DNA from: an uncultured Lachnospiraceae bacterium
Lineage (GTDB): Bacteria > Bacillota > Clostridia > Lachnospirales > Lachnospiraceae
Reading direction: 5' to 3'
Length of the DNA stretch: 59,031 bases
Assembly (NCBI GenBank): GCA_902763335.1
Contig: CACWRR010000006.1
Coordinates: forward strand, 1 to 59,031
The translations under genes and the position numbers were made by a program. The notes under the pieces are model-generated. The model searched no databases, was not told the origin of the DNA, and saw only the letters and a program-made list of their open reading frames with translations. This document shows, in pieces, positions 25,236 through 34,536 of the stretch (within the stretch, counting starts at the first letter, position 1; each line of letters starts with the position of its first letter).

Positions 25236-26561
25236 ATGAATATCAATACTGATGTGGTGATAGTCGGAACCGGTGCATCCGGTCTGTTCTGTGCTCTTAA
25301 TCTTCCGAGCAGCCGACATATCACTCTTATTACAAAATCTGATTTAGAGAGCAGCGATTCATTTCTCGCCCAGGGCGGAATATGTATGCTCAAAAATGAA
25401 GAAGACTATGAAAGTTATTTTAACGACACATTAAAAGCAGGACATTATGAAAACAACCGTACTTCCGTTGATATAATGATAAGAAGTTCAAGAGATATTA
25501 TAAATGATCTCATATCATACGGAGTTGACTTCCAGAAAGATGATAACGGATTTTGTTTCACAAGAGAGGGCGGTCACTCTGATAAGCGAATACTCTTTCA
25601 CGAGGATGTCACCGGAAAAGAAATCACAAGTAAACTTCTTGCCCGGGTAAAAACATTACCAAATGTAACCATGCTTGAATACACAACCATGATTGACATT
25701 ATAACTGACGATACAAACGGATGTACAGGTATCATTGCCCGTAATAACTCCGGTGAAACATTCAGCATATCTGCTTCATACACTATTTTAGCGTGCGGTG
25801 GTATCGGCGGTCTTTATACCCACTCTACCAATTTTCCTCACCTTACGGGAGATGCACTGGCAATCTCACTAAAACATGGTGTTGAGCTTGAAAACATTGA
25901 TTACATCCAGATACACCCTACTACATTTTATTCTGAAAAACCCGGAAGACGTTTTCTTATATCTGAATCCGTAAGAGGTGAAGGTGCTGTTTTACTGAAC
26001 GCACACATGGAGAGATTTACAAATGAACTTCTCCCCCGCGATGTTCTCACTTCAAAGATACGTGAACAGATGAAAAAGGATGGCAAACCTTTTGTATGGC
26101 TTTCAATGGCTCCTATACCAAAAGAAACCATTATAAAACATTTTCCTAACATATATAACTACTGTCTGTCCGAAGGCTATGACGTTACAAAAGAACCTAT
26201 CCCTGTGGTTCCCGCACAGCACTATTTTATGGGCGGCGTAAAGGTCAATTCAAGCAGCCGTACAACTCTTAAACGTCTGTATGCCATAGGTGAGACAAGC
26301 TGCAACGGTGTTCACGGTGCCAACCGTCTTGCAAGTAATTCTCTGCTTGAGGCACTGGTATTTGCCAAACGTGCTGCCGGTGAAATAACCGATACATACT
26401 CTGCCATTGACTGTGACACCGTAAAATCATATAATGAAAGCGATAACCAGGTACTGCCTGATACAGAGACTTTGTGTGAAGAATACAAAAAGGCCGTACT
26501 TGAAGAGATAGAATTACAAAAGTCAAAACGAACCGTAAAAAAAGATTCAGAAATGAGGTAA
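25236..26561 (+). CDS. nadB: L-aspartate oxidase
   Basis: A 441-residue FAD enzyme oxidising aspartate to iminoaspartate, the first step of de novo NAD synthesis. Seen are the dinucleotide motif VVIVGTGASGLF, FLAQGGICML, REGGHSDKRILF, IHPTTF, SESVRGEGAVLLN and the C-terminal FAD motif GETSCNGVHGANRLASNSLLEALV. ATG 25236 is chosen for its GGAGA at 5-nt spacing. It is about 90-100 residues shorter than the E. coli or B. subtilis enzymes and lacks most of the C-terminal helical domain. nadC follows 3 nt later. Confidence 0.95.
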   Translation: MNINTDVVIVGTGASGLFCALNLPSSRHITLITKSDLESSDSFLAQGGICMLKNEEDYESYFNDTLKAGHYENNRTSVDIMIRSSRDIINDLISYGVDFQKDDNGFCFTREGGHSDKRILFHEDVTGKEITSKLLARVKTLPNVTMLEYTTMIDIITDDTNGCTGIIARNNSGETFSISASYTILACGGIGGLYTHSTNFPHLTGDALAISLKHGVELENIDYIQIHPTTFYSEKPGRRFLISESVRGEGAVLLNAHMERFTNELLPRDVLTSKIREQMKKDGKPFVWLSMAPIPKETIIKHFPNIYNYCLSEGYDVTKEPIPVVPAQHYFMGGVKVNSSSRTTLKRLYAIGETSCNGVHGANRLASNSLLEALVFAKRAAGEITDTYSAIDCDTVKSYNESDNQVLPDTETLCEEYKKAVLEEIELQKSKRTVKKDSEMR

Positions 26562-26564
26562 ATT

Positions 26565-27416
26565 ATGAACGATATAACAATGAAATTAAACGCTGATAAA
26601 TATATTATGCTTGCCCTTGAGGAAGATATTTCAAGTGAGGATGTAACTACAAACTCAGTTATGCCTGAATATGCTCTCGGAGAAGTCGATTTAATATGCA
26701 AACAGGATGGTATCATCTGCGGACTTAAAGTATTTGAAAGAGTATTTACACTCTTAGATCCGGATACCAAAGTGGACTTTTCCGTAAAAGACGGTGACGA
26801 AGTCAAAGCCGGACAGCATATGGCAACAGTAAGAGGCGATATCCGTGTTCTGTTATCGGGAGAACGTACCGCCCTTAACTACCTTCAGAGAATGAGCGGT
26901 ATAGCTACTTATACAAACTCAATTGTAAAACTTCTTGAAGGTTCTTCCACAAAGCTTCTTGATACAAGAAAAACTACACCTTGTATGAGAATATTTGAAA
27001 AATATGCAGTAAAAACCGGAGGTGGTTTAAACCACAGATACAATCTTTCTGACGGAATACTCTTAAAAGATAACCACATCGGTGCTGCCGGAAGTGTAAC
27101 AAAGGCTGTAAAAATGGCAAAAGAATACGCTCCATTCGTAAGAAAAATTGAAGTCGAAACAGAAAATCTTGATATGGTAAAAGAAGCTGTTGAAGCCGGA
27201 GCAGATATTATAATGCTTGATAACATGAGTCATGATATGATGAGGGATGCCATAGCCATAATCGATGGCAGAGCCAAAACAGAATGCTCAGGAAATGTTA
27301 CAAAGGAAAACATAGCAAATATAACAGACCTCGGTGTTGACTATATATCCAGCGGTGCACTTACCCACTCTGCCCCTATAATGGATATATCTCTTAAAAA
27401 TCTTCATGCAATATAA
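26565..27416 (+). CDS. nadC: Nicotinate-nucleotide pyrophosphorylase (carboxylating)
   Basis: A 283-residue quinolinate phosphoribosyltransferase making nicotinate mononucleotide from quinolinate and PRPP. Motifs ALNYLQRMSGIAT, DTRKTTPCMR, KYAVKTGGGLNHRYNL and LKDNHI are diagnostic. It starts 3 nt after nadB and is followed by niaR. The partner quinolinate synthase gene nadA is not present in this operon or elsewhere in the window. Confidence 0.96.
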   Translation: MNDITMKLNADKYIMLALEEDISSEDVTTNSVMPEYALGEVDLICKQDGIICGLKVFERVFTLLDPDTKVDFSVKDGDEVKAGQHMATVRGDIRVLLSGERTALNYLQRMSGIATYTNSIVKLLEGSSTKLLDTRKTTPCMRIFEKYAVKTGGGLNHRYNLSDGILLKDNHIGAAGSVTKAVKMAKEYAPFVRKIEVETENLDMVKEAVEAGADIIMLDNMSHDMMRDAIAIIDGRAKTECSGNVTKENIANITDLGVDYISSGALTHSAPIMDISLKNLHAI

Positions 27417-27430
27417 AAGCAGGTGATTAT

Positions 27431-27952
27431 ATGACGGGGAATGAAAGACGCACTGAAATAATAAACATATTACAGACTGAAAAAAAGCCTCTGTCCGGAA
27501 CAGCCCTTGCAGACAGATTTAATATCAGCAGACAGGTTATCGTACAGGATATGGCGATTTTGAGAGCGGAAGGTTATGATATAATCTCCACTAACCGCGG
27601 TTACCTCATCACCTCTCCTGCACTGGTAACCAGAGTGTTTAAAGTATCGCATACCGATGAAGAAATTGGTGATGAGCTGAATTCAATAGTCGACTGCGGT
27701 GGTACAGTAAAGGATGTATTTGTTCACCACAAGGCATACGGCACCGTTCAGGCTCCACTAAACATCTCATCCAGACATGATGTTGATAAATTTATCGAGC
27801 AGATAAAATGCGGTAAATCCACACCGCTAAAAAACATCACTTCCGGATATCATTATCATACCATTGAGGCAAAATCAGAAGATATTCTTGATATAATAGA
27901 AAATAAATTAAAGCTTCTCGGATTTCTTGTAGAATCGCCGGAAGCTCATTAA
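27431..27952 (+). CDS. niaR: Niacin-responsive transcriptional repressor NiaR
   Basis: A 173-residue regulator with an N-terminal winged helix-turn-helix (residues 5-62; ALADRFNISRQVIVQDMAILR) and a C-terminal 3H domain named for conserved histidines, visible as VFVHHKAYG and SGYHYHTIEA. The family binds niacin and represses NAD synthesis or niacin uptake genes. Its position as third gene of the nad operon points to autoregulation with nadB and nadC. AGGTGAT precedes the ATG. Confidence 0.93.
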   Translation: MTGNERRTEIINILQTEKKPLSGTALADRFNISRQVIVQDMAILRAEGYDIISTNRGYLITSPALVTRVFKVSHTDEEIGDELNSIVDCGGTVKDVFVHHKAYGTVQAPLNISSRHDVDKFIEQIKCGKSTPLKNITSGYHYHTIEAKSEDILDIIENKLKLLGFLVESPEAH

Positions 27953-27970
27953 GACAAATTTATAAATTAT

Positions 27971-28013
27971 AAAACCGACAGCCGGTGTACATACACTGAC
28001 TGTCGGTTTTTAT
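27971..28013. terminator. Terminator between niaR and map
   Basis: AAACCGACAG and CTGTCGGTTT form the outer stem with an inner GGTGTA/TACACT stem, followed by TTTTTATTT on the plus strand. It separates the convergent niaR and map genes. Confidence 0.8.
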
Positions 28014-28889
28014 TTAATAACAGAGCACTTCGTGTCCGTCTTCAGTTACTAATACCATAATCTCCCACTGTGCTGATGGAGAACCGTCCGCAGTAAATAC
28101 TGTCCAGTCATCATCCTCATCAACATATACATCTGCACTTCCGATATTTACCATAGGTTCAATTGTAAATATCATTCCCGGTGCCATAACCATTTCCGTT
28201 CCTTTTTGGGTAATATAGCTTACAAACGGATCTTCATGGAATTCAAGTCCGACACCGTGTCCGCCTATCTCTCTGACAACAGAGTAACCATTTGCCTTGG
28301 CATGGTCATTTACAGCCTGACCCATATCTCCTAAGAATCCCCACGGTTTAACCTGTTCAAGTCCCTTCTCCACACATTCTTTTACAGTATCCACCAACTT
28401 ACGCTTTTCATCACTGACCTTTCCTATACAGTACATTCTTGATGAATCCGAAAAGTAACCTTTGTATATAGTTGAACAGTCAACATTTACTATATCTCCG
28501 TCCTGAAGGACTTCCTCATCACATGGGATTCCGTGACACACAACATCATCTATAGACACACATACACTCTTTGGATATCCTTCATAATTAAGAGGTGCCG
28601 GTATTCCGCCCATCTCCGTTGTTTTTTCATAGACCATCTTATCTATCTCTTCTGTAGTCATTCCTGCTTTTATATGCTCACCTACATAATCAAGTACTGC
28701 AATGTTAATCTTACAGCTTTCTTTGATTGCCTCAATCTGTTCCGGTGTCTTTATTATACTTCTGTCCGGAATTATATGTCCTTCATGCTCAAGCTTTATA
28801 AGCTTATCGTCAAACGCCTCATGACATTTTTTATATTTTTTTCCACTTCCACACCAACATGGATCATTTCTTCCTATCTTCTTATACAT
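28014..28889 (-). CDS. map: Methionine aminopeptidase with SEC-C motif
   Basis: A 291-residue type I methionine aminopeptidase that removes the N-terminal Met from new proteins. An extra N-terminal zinc-binding SEC-C motif is present (GRNDPCWCGSGKKYKKCH, residues 6-23), a variant common in Clostridia. Metal ligands of the catalytic core are all visible: Asp in VNVDCS, Asp in GYFSDSSRMY, His in GGHGVGLEFHEDP, Glu in FTIEPMV and Glu in AQWEIMV. Promoter at 28929-28957. It is transcribed alone. Confidence 0.96.
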   Translation of the reverse strand: MYKKIGRNDPCWCGSGKKYKKCHEAFDDKLIKLEHEGHIIPDRSIIKTPEQIEAIKESCKINIAVLDYVGEHIKAGMTTEEIDKMVYEKTTEMGGIPAPLNYEGYPKSVCVSIDDVVCHGIPCDEEVLQDGDIVNVDCSTIYKGYFSDSSRMYCIGKVSDEKRKLVDTVKECVEKGLEQVKPWGFLGDMGQAVNDHAKANGYSVVREIGGHGVGLEFHEDPFVSYITQKGTEMVMAPGMIFTIEPMVNIGSADVYVDEDDDWTVFTADGSPSAQWEIMVLVTEDGHEVLCY

Positions 28890-28928
28890 TTCTTCACCTC
28901 ATCGTTGCCATATGTTTTTAACCACTCT

Positions 28929-28957
28929 ATTATAGTTCAACCAATCTCAATCTTCAA
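28929..28957 (-). promoter_or_regulatory. Promoter of map
   Basis: TTGAAG (28952-28957), 17-nt spacer, TATAAT (28929-28934) on the minus strand, 40 nt from the map start. Confidence 0.65.
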
Positions 28958-29013
28958 GTTTTCTTTGACAATTTTCACCTAATTGCACAATTTATCTCAA
29001 AACAGACCTATTT

Positions 29014-30057
29014 TTACCACAATTTGAATTTAAGATTGTTCTTTTTTGCATAATTGTAGGCAGCTGAACTCTTTTTCCCATACACCGTAATCCGTGTAGA
29101 CTTTTTATAAACCCATCCTGCCTTACTGCTGCTATAATTATAGCCTATTGCGTATGTATCTATGTTTGTAACAGATGCCGGTATCTTTATCTCCTCAAGT
29201 GCACGGCAGTTGGCAAATGCAGCATTCTTAATACTTACCGTTCCATTATGCATAACAGCTTTCTTAAGTGAGCGGCAGTTCCAGAATGCACATGTTGATA
29301 CCGTTTTTACACTTCCCGGAATACTTATCGACTTTAATGATGTACAGTTTTCAAATGCATAATCCGATATCTTTTCAACTTTTTCAGGAATTTTCATATA
29401 CTTTAATGATGAACATTTACCAAATACTGATGAATTAATTCTTGTTAATTTAGCCGGAAGATTTATACTTTTTAAACTTTTACAGTCATAAAATGCACCC
29501 GAACCTATACTTCCCACTGTAGAGGGAATGGTTATTGATTTTAACTTACTGCAATATGCAAAAGTGTTCGAGCCTATGCTCTTTGTTCCTTTTGGCAGTT
29601 CAATTCCCGTAAGTTCCCTGCATCCCTTAAAAGCTCCCGTGGACACCGTCTTTATTCCTTTGTGCATATTTACCGTATTTAGTGCCGCACAGTATGCAAA
29701 TGCATTTGTACCTATATTTTCAACGCCTCTTAACATTGTGACCTTTTTAAGGTTATAGCAGTAGGCAAACGCTTCTTTACCTATGGTCTTTGTATTTCCA
29801 TATATCTTTACTTCCTTGATACCTGTACACCACTTAAACGCACCTTTTGCTATCTCAGTAACAGGTTTGCCCTTTATCACATTTGGTACATATACCTTTG
29901 ATGCATTACCTGTATATTTTGTTATTATTATCTTTTTTCCTGAAACAGTATACTGATAGTCTCCATATGTCGATGCAAATGCATCAGTTTTAGTAATAAG
30001 CAGCATTGCAATGACCATACATATCATCATGCAAAGCCCTTTTGCAGTTCTCTTCAA
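29014..30057 (-). CDS. Secreted leucine-rich repeat protein (BspA/LRR_5 type)
   Basis: A 347-residue exported protein. A signal peptide (about residues 1-28, ending TDAFA) is followed by about ten tandem 23-residue LRR_5/BspA-like repeats of the form 'AFxxCxxLKxIxIPxxVxxIGxxAF', and a short C-terminal strand segment. No LPXTG, transmembrane or cell-wall binding domain is seen, so it is probably released or loosely bound. The start is a TTG at 30057 with AAGGAG 8 nt upstream; the ATG-like longer frame begins in a region with no ribosome site. Such proteins often mediate adhesion; that role is inferred. Confidence 0.88.
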   Translation of the reverse strand: MKRTAKGLCMMICMVIAMLLITKTDAFASTYGDYQYTVSGKKIIITKYTGNASKVYVPNVIKGKPVTEIAKGAFKWCTGIKEVKIYGNTKTIGKEAFAYCYNLKKVTMLRGVENIGTNAFAYCAALNTVNMHKGIKTVSTGAFKGCRELTGIELPKGTKSIGSNTFAYCSKLKSITIPSTVGSIGSGAFYDCKSLKSINLPAKLTRINSSVFGKCSSLKYMKIPEKVEKISDYAFENCTSLKSISIPGSVKTVSTCAFWNCRSLKKAVMHNGTVSIKNAAFANCRALEEIKIPASVTNIDTYAIGYNYSSSKAGWVYKKSTRITVYGKKSSAAYNYAKKNNLKFKLW

Positions 30058-30089
30058 GGTAATCGCTCCTTTTTTAATTTTAAAAACTA

Positions 30090-30118
30090 TTGACAACTTA
30101 TATCTGCTCTGATAAAAT
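30090..30118 (+). promoter_or_regulatory. Promoter of tRNA-Thr
   Basis: TTGACA (30090-30095), 17-nt spacer and TAAAAT (30113-30118), 13 nt before the tRNA 5' end. Confidence 0.85.
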
Positions 30119-30131
30119 ACTTAATCAGAGT

Positions 30132-30204
30132 GCTGATATGGCTCAGTCGGTAGAGCGTCGCCTTGGTAAGGCGGAGGTCACGGGTTCGATTCCCGTTATC
30201 AGCT
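30132..30204 (+). tRNA. tRNA-Thr (anticodon GGT)
   Basis: A full cloverleaf: acceptor GCTGATA/TATCAGC, D arm GCTC...GAGC, anticodon stem TCGCC/GGCGG with loop TTGGTAA (anticodon GGT), T stem ACGGG/CCCGT with TTCGATT loop. CCA is not encoded; a T-run follows immediately as terminator. Confidence 0.95.
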
Positions 30205-30222
30205 CTTTTTTGTTGCCCTTTT

Positions 30223-30966
30223 TTAGAGGTTTCTCTGTCTGACTATCTCAAATGCCATTACTCCGGCCGCAACCGATGCGTTTAGCGAATCGATATCTCC
30301 CTTAGTAGGAATTGATGCCACGAAATCACATTTTTCCCTTACAAGTCTGCTCACGCCTGAACCTTCATTTCCTATAACAAGTCCTATGGCCGATGTAAGG
30401 TCCATATCATACAGGTTTTCTCCACCCATATCTCCACATACAAACCATATACCCTCTTTCTTTAACTCATCTATGGTCCTTGATATATTGGTAACTCTTG
30501 CAACAGGTGTATAGTTTATGGCTCCTGCCGATGCTTTTGCCACAGTCGCCGTAAGTCCCACAGCTCTGTCCTTTGCAATAATCACACCATGTGCTCCCGC
30601 CATATTTGCAGTCCTTATTATGGCTCCCAGATTATGTGGATCCTCTATATTATCAAGGATAAAAATAAATGGTTTCTCATCCTTCTCTCTGGCAGCATCA
30701 AGTATATCCGAAACTTCTGCATATTTGTAGGCAGCCGCATATGCAACCACACCCTGATGTTTTCCCGTAACAGATATCTGGTCTAATCTTTCCTTAGGTA
30801 CGAATCTTATAATCGTGTCCTGCTGTTTCTTCGCTTCTCTCAAAATCGTATTTATAGGACCGTCATGACATCCGTCAAGTATAAATAATTTATCTATTGT
30901 CTTACCGGAACGAAACGCTTCTATGACAGCATTTCTTCCCTCTATGGTTAATTCTTCGTATCTCAT
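30223..30966 (-). CDS. rlmB: 23S rRNA 2'-O-methyltransferase (TrmH/SpoU family)
   Basis: A 247-residue SPOUT methyltransferase. It has the N-terminal substrate-binding domain beginning with the 'EGRNAVIEAFRSG' motif (residues 8-20) and the three SpoU motifs: NIEDPHNLGAIIRTA, IGNEGSGVSRLV and IPTKGDIDSLNASVAAGVMAFE. RlmB methylates 23S rRNA G2251 in E. coli. It follows cysS and mrnC, a conserved Firmicutes gene order, which supports the assignment. Confidence 0.92.
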   Translation of the reverse strand: MRYEELTIEGRNAVIEAFRSGKTIDKLFILDGCHDGPINTILREAKKQQDTIIRFVPKERLDQISVTGKHQGVVAYAAAYKYAEVSDILDAAREKDEKPFIFILDNIEDPHNLGAIIRTANMAGAHGVIIAKDRAVGLTATVAKASAGAINYTPVARVTNISRTIDELKKEGIWFVCGDMGGENLYDMDLTSAIGLVIGNEGSGVSRLVREKCDFVASIPTKGDIDSLNASVAAGVMAFEIVRQRNL

Positions 30967-31000
30967 GTTTCCTCATTTCCGCTGACACATGGTGCCAAAG

Positions 31001-31441
31001 CTAATTTTGAACATTCAGACTTTCCAGTCCCATTTTTATAAGCTCCATCATTCTGTCTGACTTGTGGGAAATATATAAATATCCCATAAGTGCCTCAAAA
31101 CCCGTTGCCATCCTGTAATCAATAACTGAGGCATTCTTTGCCTTTGTGAATGATTTTGCATTTCTTCCACGTTTATATACGGACATTTCCTTATCATCAA
31201 GGCTGTCTGTAATGTGCTTTGCCATCTCCGCCTGTGTCTGTGCTTTTACAAGGTTACTGCTTTTTTTATGAAGCTTATTCACCTGCATATTTCCCCACGA
31301 CACAACCATAGTCCTGATGACTATCTCATATATGGCATCTCCTATATAAGCAAGCGTCAACGGAGAATATGTATCCCCGTCGACGTTTTCTAAATCCATT
31401 CCCAGACGTATCTGTTCAAACAAATCTATGCTTTCTTCCAT
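31001..31441 (-). CDS. mrnC: Mini-ribonuclease III
   Basis: A 146-residue RNase III-fold nuclease without a double-stranded RNA-binding domain, which matures the 5' and 3' ends of 23S rRNA. The RNase III signature is present as [16 protein letters not shown] (catalytic Asp and Glu), and the region [32 protein letters not shown] carries the second catalytic helix. Length and location right after cysS (16-nt overlap) match the family. Confidence 0.94.
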   Translation of the reverse strand: MEESIDLFEQIRLGMDLENVDGDTYSPLTLAYIGDAIYEIVIRTMVVSWGNMQVNKLHKKSSNLVKAQTQAEMAKHITDSLDDKEMSVYKRGRNAKSFTKAKNASVIDYRMATGFEALMGYLYISHKSDRMMELIKMGLESLNVQN

Positions 31442-32832
31442 TTTACCCCTTCTCTCGTATCTTCAAGAATGATTCCCTTTGCAAGAAGTTCATCTCTTAT
31501 CTCATCTGCACGCTTAAAGTTTTTATCCTTTCTTGCCTGCTGTCTTTCTTCTATAAGCTTTTCTATATCCGAATCCAGTATTTCGTCTTCCTTTTCAGCT
31601 ATTATTCCGAGTACATCGCACATGCGGACAATAGTTGCCTTTATACTCTTTATATATTCGGCTGAGCTCTCCCCTGATGCTGTCTGATTTGCCAGTTTGA
31701 CCATCTCAAATACAGAAGATACTGCGTCTGCCGTATTAAAGTCATCTTCCATAGCTGCCTCATATTTCTTAACAAGCTCATCTATAGTGCCTAATGCTGA
31801 CTTCTCCTCATCAGACATCTCTTTACTCTCGCATACGCCCTCAAGATGTTTAAGATTTGAAACTGCCGTAACAATTCTCTCAAGTCCGTTCTTAGCTGCC
31901 TCCATAAGCTCATCACTGAAATTAATCGGACTTCTGTAATGTGCTGAGAGCATGAAAAATCTGAGTACCTGTAAATCATATTTCTCACTTATGTCACGAA
32001 CCGTAAAGAAATTTCCAAGTGATTTTGACATCTTTTTATTATCAATGTTCAGAAATCCGTTATGCATCCAATAACGTGCAAATGGCACACCGTTTGCAGC
32101 CTCACTCTGGGCTATCTCATTTTCATGATGTGGGAATATAAGGTCCTCACCGCCTGCATGGATATCTATGGAATCTCCAAGATATTTCTTAGACATGACA
32201 GAGCACTCGATATGCCATCCCGGTCTTCCCTGACCCCAAGGTGACTCCCAGTAAGGTTCGCCATCCTTTTTAGGTTTCCATAATACGAAGTCAAGCGGAT
32301 CCTCTTTATTCTCCTCGCCTGCAACTTTTATCTCCCTGTGTCCTGCTTCCAGATCATCAATATTTTTCTTAGATAATTTTCCATATCCCTCAAACTTTCT
32401 TGTTCTGTAATAAACTGTTCCGTTTGCCTCATACGCATAACCTTTATCTATAAGAGTGGATATCATCTCTATCATTCCATCTATCTCTTCTGTTGCGAGC
32501 GGATGTTTTGTTGCCTCCTTTACATTGAGACCTTTCATATCCTTTTTGCACTCTTCTATATATCTCTTTGATATTTCATCTGCCGTAGTTCCTTCTTCTA
32601 TGGCTTTCTTTATTATCTTGTCATCAACATCGGTAAAATTAGTTACATAGTTTACATCGTATCCCTTGTACTCCATATATCTTCTTACTGTATCGAATAC
32701 AATCATAGGTCTTGCATTTCCTATATGTATAAGATTATATACAGTAGGCCCGCATACATACATCCTTACCTTTCCCGGTTCAATCTCCTTAAATTCTTCC
32801 TTAGACTTTGTAAGTGTGTTATATATTTTCAT
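31426..32832 (-). CDS. cysS: Cysteinyl-tRNA synthetase
   Basis: A 468-residue class I synthetase charging tRNA-Cys. Motifs: zinc-binding Cys in [13 protein letters not shown] motif as HIGNARP, zinc ligands in WHIECSVM and [12 protein letters not shown], and [12 protein letters not shown] 32832 with GGAGG 10 nt upstream is preferred over the in-frame ATG at 32859. It lies 46 nt after ispF and overlaps mrnC by 16 nt. No T-box is seen in the short intergenic region. Confidence 0.97.
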   Translation of the reverse strand: MKIYNTLTKSKEEFKEIEPGKVRMYVCGPTVYNLIHIGNARPMIVFDTVRRYMEYKGYDVNYVTNFTDVDDKIIKKAIEEGTTADEISKRYIEECKKDMKGLNVKEATKHPLATEEIDGMIEMISTLIDKGYAYEANGTVYYRTRKFEGYGKLSKKNIDDLEAGHREIKVAGEENKEDPLDFVLWKPKKDGEPYWESPWGQGRPGWHIECSVMSKKYLGDSIDIHAGGEDLIFPHHENEIAQSEAANGVPFARYWMHNGFLNIDNKKMSKSLGNFFTVRDISEKYDLQVLRFFMLSAHYRSPINFSDELMEAAKNGLERIVTAVSNLKHLEGVCESKEMSDEEKSALGTIDELVKKYEAAMEDDFNTADAVSSVFEMVKLANQTASGESSAEYIKSIKATIVRMCDVLGIIAEKEDEILDSDIEKLIEERQQARKDKNFKRADEIRDELLAKGIILEDTREGVKWKKA

Positions 32833-32878
32833 TATAAATTTTCCTCCATTCTGACGCATTTCAATCTATATCTAACTA

Positions 32879-33424
32879 TTATCTGTTCCTCTGGCATCCC
32901 CCGCAGGATGCACACGAATTGAAAGGAACACTGTTTTCATATGCATAATTGCTCACCGTATTTATGCACGCTACCGCCTGTGCAGATATGCCCTTTCCTT
33001 CTCCGGTAAACCCAAGTCCTTCCTCGGTTGTTGCCTTTATATTAACCTGGTCTTTATCAATTCTTAATACTTTAGCCACATTTTCAACCATTTGGTCTAT
33101 ATGAGGTGCCATCTTTGGTTTCTGCGCTATAATGGTAGCATCAACATTTTCTATTATATAATTCTTTTCCGACAGTTTCTTTCTGACTTCTTCCATAAGC
33201 ACCATGCTGGATACTCCTTCATACTCATCTGCGGTATCCGGAAAATGCTTTCCTATATCTCCTAACGCCGCCGCTCCAAGGAGCGCATCCATTATGGCAT
33301 GTAACAGTACATCGGCATCCGAATGTCCAAGCAGTCCTTTTTCATACGGTATCTCAACTCCGCCGATTATGAGCTTTCTGTCTTCTACAAGTCTGTGTAC
33401 GTCATATCCCATTCCTACTCTCAT
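32879..33424 (-). CDS. ispF: 2-C-methyl-D-erythritol 2,4-cyclodiphosphate synthase with Cys-rich tail
   Basis: A 181-residue IspF, the fifth-stage MEP pathway enzyme making the cyclic diphosphate precursor of isoprenoids. The zinc site DVHRL, the [22 protein letters not shown] loop, [10 protein letters not shown] and the C-terminal [15 protein letters not shown] are all present. Normal IspF ends around residue 155-160; this one has about 25 extra residues ending in [13 protein letters not shown], with a CxxCxxC arrangement. The tail could bind metal. ATGA overlap with the upstream PAP2 gene. Confidence 0.93.
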   Translation of the reverse strand: MRVGMGYDVHRLVEDRKLIIGGVEIPYEKGLLGHSDADVLLHAIMDALLGAAALGDIGKHFPDTADEYEGVSSMVLMEEVRKKLSEKNYIIENVDATIIAQKPKMAPHIDQMVENVAKVLRIDKDQVNIKATTEEGLGFTGEGKGISAQAVACINTVSNYAYENSVPFNSCASCGGCQRNR

Positions 33425-34098
33425 ATTTTCCGCCTTTCAAATCCGTCATTCTTTGCAAACCATCCCCGGATATACTGAACAGCCTTTGAATAATCTATAC
33501 AGTAAACCATAAGATACATTATACCCGATAAAGCAATTCCTCCAATCACATCCACAACCGAATGCTGCTTCAAAAATACTGTGGATAATATAATCAGAAC
33601 CGTAAGCACAAATGCGGATATTTTAATTTTCTTCTTTCCCTTCATATTTTCCGATTTACACAGTATTATAAATACACCAATCGAGTTAAAAACATGTATA
33701 CTCGGAAAAACGTTCGTGTTCGTGTCTGCCGTATATATCATCTTAACTGCCGACATGAAAATATTATCATTATCAACACTTATTCTTAAATCCTGACCAT
33801 TATGCCATACCGTACATATGAGCAGACATATTGACATTCCGATGAAAAGATATGCAGATGCATAATACCATTCTTTTTTGGATGTAAAAAACTCATATAT
33901 CATCACTGCCGGAACATATGCAAACCATAACAGATATGGAATAATAAAATATTCACAAAACGGAATCATATCATCCAGTTTCACATGAAGCAGGGTGTAT
34001 GTCTTAACATTTTCCTCAAGCCATATAAACCACGGCATATATATAAACACATATAACGCGGTCCAGATGTGACCGTATTTTTCAATAAACTTTTTCAT
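33421..34098 (-). CDS. PAP2-superfamily membrane phosphatase-like protein
   Basis: A 225-residue protein with about six membrane helices. The PAP2/phosphatidate phosphatase type motifs are recognisable as [11 protein letters not shown] (PSxH) and [14 protein letters not shown] (HxxxD), the two histidine-containing catalytic segments. It resembles the inositol phosphorylceramide synthase-like subgroup, so a lipid phosphate or phospholipid headgroup reaction is likely but unspecified. ATG 34098 is preferred, with GGAG 6 nt upstream; longer frames start in non-coding sequence. First gene of the ispF-cysS-mrnC-rlmB operon, coupled to ispF. Confidence 0.82.
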   Translation of the reverse strand: MKKFIEKYGHIWTALYVFIYMPWFIWLEENVKTYTLLHVKLDDMIPFCEYFIIPYLLWFAYVPAVMIYEFFTSKKEWYYASAYLFIGMSICLLICTVWHNGQDLRISVDNDNIFMSAVKMIYTADTNTNVFPSIHVFNSIGVFIILCKSENMKGKKKIKISAFVLTVLIILSTVFLKQHSVVDVIGGIALSGIMYLMVYCIDYSKAVQYIRGWFAKNDGFERRKI

Positions 34099-34204
34099 TG
34101 TTTTCTCCATTCCACTGCTTAATATAAATAAGCCTATATTCATAGAATTATAGCATAACGGCACTTACACAACAATAGATTTTAGCAATTATTTATATTT
34201 AATT

Positions 34205-34249
34205 AAAAAAGTTCCTTCATCCGCCATTTACTGACAGATAAAGGAACTC
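34205..34249 (-). terminator. Terminator of the tRNA-Val/tRNA-Met transcript
   Basis: On the minus strand AGTTCCTTTATC pairs with GATGAAGGAACT around a loop, and a run of T residues follows (34205-34210). It lies 50 nt beyond the tRNA-Met gene. Confidence 0.75.
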
Positions 34250-34301
34250 TTAATTTCATGTTGGCTCTGAACCGTTACGTTAATTTTAAACATAAAAAAA
34301 G

Positions 34302-34375
34302 TAGCGGAAGGGAGATTCGAACTCTCGACACCACGGGTATGAACCGTGTGCTCTAGCCAACTGAGCTATTCCGCC
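34302..34375 (-). tRNA. tRNA-Met (anticodon CAT)
   Basis: A 74-nt cloverleaf on the minus strand: acceptor GGCGGAA/TTCCGCT with a G-U first pair, D arm GCTC...GAGC, anticodon stem CACGG/CCGTG with loop TTCATAC (CAT). The first acceptor pair and T-arm suggest the elongator form rather than initiator. One T-stem position is an A-C mismatch (GAGAG against CTCCC). CCA is not encoded. Confidence 0.88.
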
Positions 34376-34382
34376 ACATGAA

Positions 34383-34455
34383 TGGGACCTACAGGGCTCG
34401 AACCTGTGACCCTCTGCTTGTAAGGCAGATGCTCTCCCAGCTGAGCTAAGATCCC
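34383..34455 (-). tRNA. tRNA-Val (anticodon TAC)
   Basis: A 73-nt cloverleaf on the minus strand: acceptor GGGATCT/AGGTCCC, D arm GCTC...GAGC, anticodon stem TCTGC/GCAGA with loop CTTACAA (TAC), T stem ACAGG/CCTGT with TTCGAGC loop. It is 7 nt upstream of tRNA-Met and shares its promoter. Confidence 0.95.
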
Positions 34456-34488
34456 ATTTCTTTAAGTCCTCAACGAACTTGCTTGTAT

Positions 34489-34517
34489 AGTATATTACAC
34501 AGAACCAAATCTGTCAA
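34489..34517 (-). promoter_or_regulatory. Promoter of the tRNA-Val/tRNA-Met pair
   Basis: TTGACA (34512-34517), 17-nt spacer and TATACT (34489-34494) on the minus strand, 33 nt upstream of tRNA-Val. Confidence 0.85.
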
Positions 34518-34536
34518 GAACTTTTTTTTAATTTTT

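Noticed and set aside
29014-30057. Regular about 69-nt repeats resembling a repeat array
   Set aside because: The period corresponds to 23-residue LRR units in a coding frame.
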